6,724 nt of DNA from an uncultured Bacteroidales bacterium (GTDB taxonomy: Bacteria; Bacteroidota; Bacteroidia; Bacteroidales; Muribaculaceae), in NCBI GenBank assembly GCA_947175585.1, contig CAMWNL010000096.1, positions 1-6,724 on the forward strand, in the 5' to 3' direction. The translations under genes were made by a program, and so were the position numbers. This document shows, piece by piece, positions 6,014 to 6,724 of the stretch. A model generated the notes under the pieces. That model saw only the letters and a program-made list of their open reading frames with translations. It had not been told where the DNA came from and ran no database searches. How positions within the stretch are numbered: the first letter of the stretch is position 1; each line of letters opens with the position of its first letter.

Positions 6014-6232
6014 TTATGACACTTCGTCAAATATGAATTTGACCGTGGTGGCATCGACTATCGTTACAGACCAAAAGCCTCTTGGATTGTGAAATGTCTG
6101 ACCTACAGTTAAACTATGGACTTGTCCTTCAGGGTCAAAAAGTTTTGATATGGATATATCAGTGCCGTTTGTGATTTTGATTGTCAGCTCGCTCGCGTGT
6201 TTGTTTGCTTTAATCTGATTGTTATTTTCCAA
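6014..6232 (-). CDS. Small protein of unknown function downstream of trkH
   Basis: I do not recognise this 72-residue protein. It begins with a polar Asn/Lys-rich stretch and continues as alternating hydrophobic and polar residues (LTIKITNGTDISISKLF, FWSVTIVDATTVKFIF), which suggests a small beta-rich domain. It has no cysteine, signal peptide or membrane helix. There is no ATG in frame: the only plausible start is TTG at 6232, 15 nt after the trkH stop. The frame is the same as trkH, with five sense codons between the TAA and the TTG. It may be a co-transcribed small gene, a readthrough extension of TrkH, or a decayed fragment. The gene call is moderate and the function unknown. Confidence 0.5.
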   Translation of the reverse strand: MENNNQIKANKHASELTIKITNGTDISISKLFDPEGQVHSLTVGQTFHNPRGFWSVTIVDATTVKFIFDEVS

Positions 6233-6247
6233 GTTATGATGTGGGGT

Positions 6248-6724
6248 TTACTTGCGCCAGAATGTTGGGGTAAAGAGGACGAGGATGGTGAAGATTTCGA
6301 GACGTCCGATAAGCATCAGGATTGAGAGAATCCATTTGGCGGCGTCGGGCAAGGCGGCGTATGAGGCACCATATCCGGTGATGCCTGAGCCGAGACCTGT
6401 GTTGCATACACATGAGAATGCAGAGAAAAATGCATCAACCAGCGGCACTTCAAAAGAGGCGAGAATAAGGCCACCGGTGACAACAAGAAGCATATATATG
6501 CAAAGAAAGACGACGACTTTATTGACAAGGTCAGGGTTGACAACGCTACCGTTCATTCTGACAGACATGATAGCATTGGGGTGGATGCAGCGGTAGACTT
6601 CGTTACGGCAGTTTTTTATCAGAATCAGTATGCGGTCGAGTTTTGCGCCACCGCTGGTCGATCCGGCGCATGCGCCCGAAAACATCATGACAAACATCAG
6701 AGCGAGCACAAAAGGTCCCCAGGC
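6248..6724 (-). CDS. trkH: Potassium uptake membrane protein TrkH, C-terminal part (cut by window edge)
   Basis: The frame is open to the window edge and gives the last 158 residues of a TrkH-type potassium transporter subunit, normally near 480-500 residues. This inner-membrane protein forms the potassium pore and works with the cytoplasmic regulator TrkA. Visible landmarks are WGPFVLALMF leading into SGACAGSTSGGAK, a transmembrane helix in KVVVFLCIYMLLVVTGGLIL, the fourth pore loop and filter segment VCNTGLGSGITG with its filter glycines, and the closing helix ILMLIGRLEIFTILVLFTP with the typical TFWRK end. A GTG at 6709 is an internal codon, because the upstream codons (AWGPF) continue the TrkH alignment. 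No defect is visible in this part. Confidence 0.93.
   Translation of the reverse strand, partial: AWGPFVLALMFVMMFSGACAGSTSGGAKLDRILILIKNCRNEVYRCIHPNAIMSVRMNGSVVNPDLVNKVVVFLCIYMLLVVTGGLILASFEVPLVDAFFSAFSCVCNTGLGSGITGYGASYAALPDAAKWILSILMLIGRLEIFTILVLFTPTFWRK

Noticed and set aside
6252..6596. Plus-strand 114-residue ORF
   Set aside because: It is the antisense shadow of trkH, whose frame is supported by strong family motifs.
1..6724. CRISPR array, tRNA or rRNA genes, insertion sequence or transposase
   Set aside because: No regularly spaced repeats, cloverleaf-like segments or transposase motifs were seen on either strand.

Overview
The window looks like chromosome from a gut-type Bacteroidales bacterium, most likely Muribaculaceae or a close relative (inference; no rRNA or marker gene is present). 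Three things point there: an ECF sigma / FecR-like anti-sigma / STN-carrying TonB-dependent receptor operon, Bacteroidota promoters of the TTTG-N20-TAnnTTTG type, and protein signatures such as the YGKK...NEVG tail of the receptor.

Layout, left to right. (1) Positions 1-75 are an unusually GC-rich patch with short hairpins. (2) 76-252 (minus) encodes only the start of what looks like a second TonB-dependent outer-membrane protein: a signal peptide and TonB-box-like segment, then a stop. It has its own recognisable promoter. (3) 335-4048 (minus) is a tight three-gene cell-surface signalling operon, transcribed sigma factor, then anti-sigma, then an 848-residue receptor. The genes are separated by an 11-bp overlap and a 2-bp gap. 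(4) A rho-independent terminator at 4096-4124 separates this operon from 4183-4746 (minus), a flavin reductase family protein. (5) Facing away from the flavin reductase, 4862-5868 (plus) is a two-gene cassette: a DUF6922-like small protein and an AbiEii-type nucleotidyltransferase toxin, joined by an ATGA overlap. It is probably a toxin-antitoxin or phage-defence module. (6) 6014-6232 (minus) is a small unrecognised protein that follows, in the same reading frame, the stop codon of (7) the C-terminal part of the potassium-uptake membrane protein TrkH (6248-6724, cut by the window edge).

How the parts work together. The receptor should sense or import an unknown ligand and signal through its periplasmic STN domain to the anti-sigma protein, which releases the sigma factor to transcribe target genes. 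The anti-sigma protein is short and seems to lack the central FecR domain, keeping only a helical N-terminus, one membrane helix and the C-terminal STN/DUF4974-like domain. The AbiEii cassette is functionally unrelated to its neighbours and is the most accessory-like part. The flavin reductase and TrkH are ordinary housekeeping genes.

Nothing here clearly amounts to a wholly new system. The best leads are the AbiEii/DUF6922 cassette with a near-leaderless promoter, the interrupted TonB-receptor start next to a GC-rich patch, the minimal anti-sigma factor, and the in-frame ORF after trkH.
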